From: Pempheris klunzingeri
Taxonomy: Eukaryota; Chordata; Actinopteri; Acropomatiformes; Pempheridae
Direction: 5' to 3'
Length of the DNA stretch: 64,000 bases
Assembly (NCBI RefSeq): GCF_042242105.1
Contig: NC_092026.1
Coordinates: 16,149,691-16,213,690 of the forward strand
A program made the position numbers and the translations under genes. Below the pieces are notes generated by a model. That model was not told the origin of the DNA. It ran no database searches and worked only from the letters and a program-made list of their open reading frames with translations. Positions 63,840 to 64,000 of this stretch are shown one piece after another (position 1 is the stretch's first letter; every line of letters begins with the position of its first letter).

Positions 63840-64000
63840 AAGGTACCGCCCAGTACACGTCATCACTACGCGACGACAACACACCGCCTGCGTCTGCGGT
63901 TGTAATCTCACACGTGAGTTTTACTACATCTTGTTTCTTTCCGTAAATTCTGTTTGTGCACGGATTCAGCTAAATGCCTCATGTAAACGTTCTGTGACTA
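63840..64000 (+). promoter_or_regulatory. CpG-rich stretch, possible promoter or first exon of the next gene
   Basis: Several CpGs cluster in 63845-63920 (ACGCGACGAC, CGCCTGCGTCTGCGG), unlike the AT-rich sequence before it. A CRE-like CACGTCA lies at about 63856-63862. A strong donor-like CACGTGAGT at about 63911-63919 could end a 5'UTR exon on the plus strand. The strand and the gene are guesses because the window ends here. Confidence 0.35.

Overview
The window looks like nuclear DNA of a ray-finned fish, probably a percomorph-like teleost. The reasons are small multi-exon vertebrate genes with GT-AG introns, long (CA/GT)n microsatellites, a tRNA-derived SINE whose 3' tail resembles that of the LINEs beside it, and several short dispersed repeats that I know from teleost genomes. 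I see no bacterial, phage or CRISPR feature. Species and chromosome cannot be told from the sequence.

Five protein-coding genes can be rebuilt exon by exon with consistent reading phase. (1) lrrc24 (+, 1850-5639, 4 coding exons, 618 aa) encodes a type I membrane protein with leucine-rich repeats and one Ig domain. (2) A CD300/pIgR-like receptor (-, 19633-23277, 8 exons, 341 aa) has two V-type Ig domains, a transmembrane exon and a short tail. (3) dad1 (-, 27774-29219, 2 exons, 113 aa) encodes a subunit of the ER oligosaccharyltransferase. (4) abhd4 (+, 29914-33934, 8 exons, 366 aa) encodes an alpha/beta-hydrolase with an intact serine triad. (5) tgm1 (-, 37616-51755, 13 coding exons, 784 aa) encodes a membrane-anchored transglutaminase with an intact Cys-His-Asp triad.

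Layout: 1-1815 is upstream DNA of lrrc24. 5640-19632 is about 14 kb without a recognisable gene. 19633-23277 is the Ig receptor gene. 23278-27773 is repeat-bearing intergenic DNA. 27774-33934 is the dad1/abhd4 head-to-head pair with a 694 bp shared promoter region. 33940-37600 is a microsatellite followed by nested fish repeats. 37616-51755 is tgm1, whose first intron holds a decayed LINE. 51768-63840 has no gene but many repeats, and 63840-64000 is a CpG-rich stretch that could be the promoter or first exon of a gene running out of the window.

The genes form no operon or single pathway. The dad1(-)/abhd4(+) arrangement, with tgm1 nearby, matches what I recall of human chromosome 14q11-q12, where DAD1 lies next to the T-cell receptor alpha constant region. 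Here the receptor gene on that side of dad1 is CD300/pIgR-like. I found no convincing new kind of system. The observations most worth checking are the two-exon second Ig domain and unusual tail of the receptor, the receptor's position beside dad1, the hairpin element in abhd4 intron 4, a small mobile family in introns of abhd4 and tgm1, and the nested repeats at 34.9-36.0 kb.
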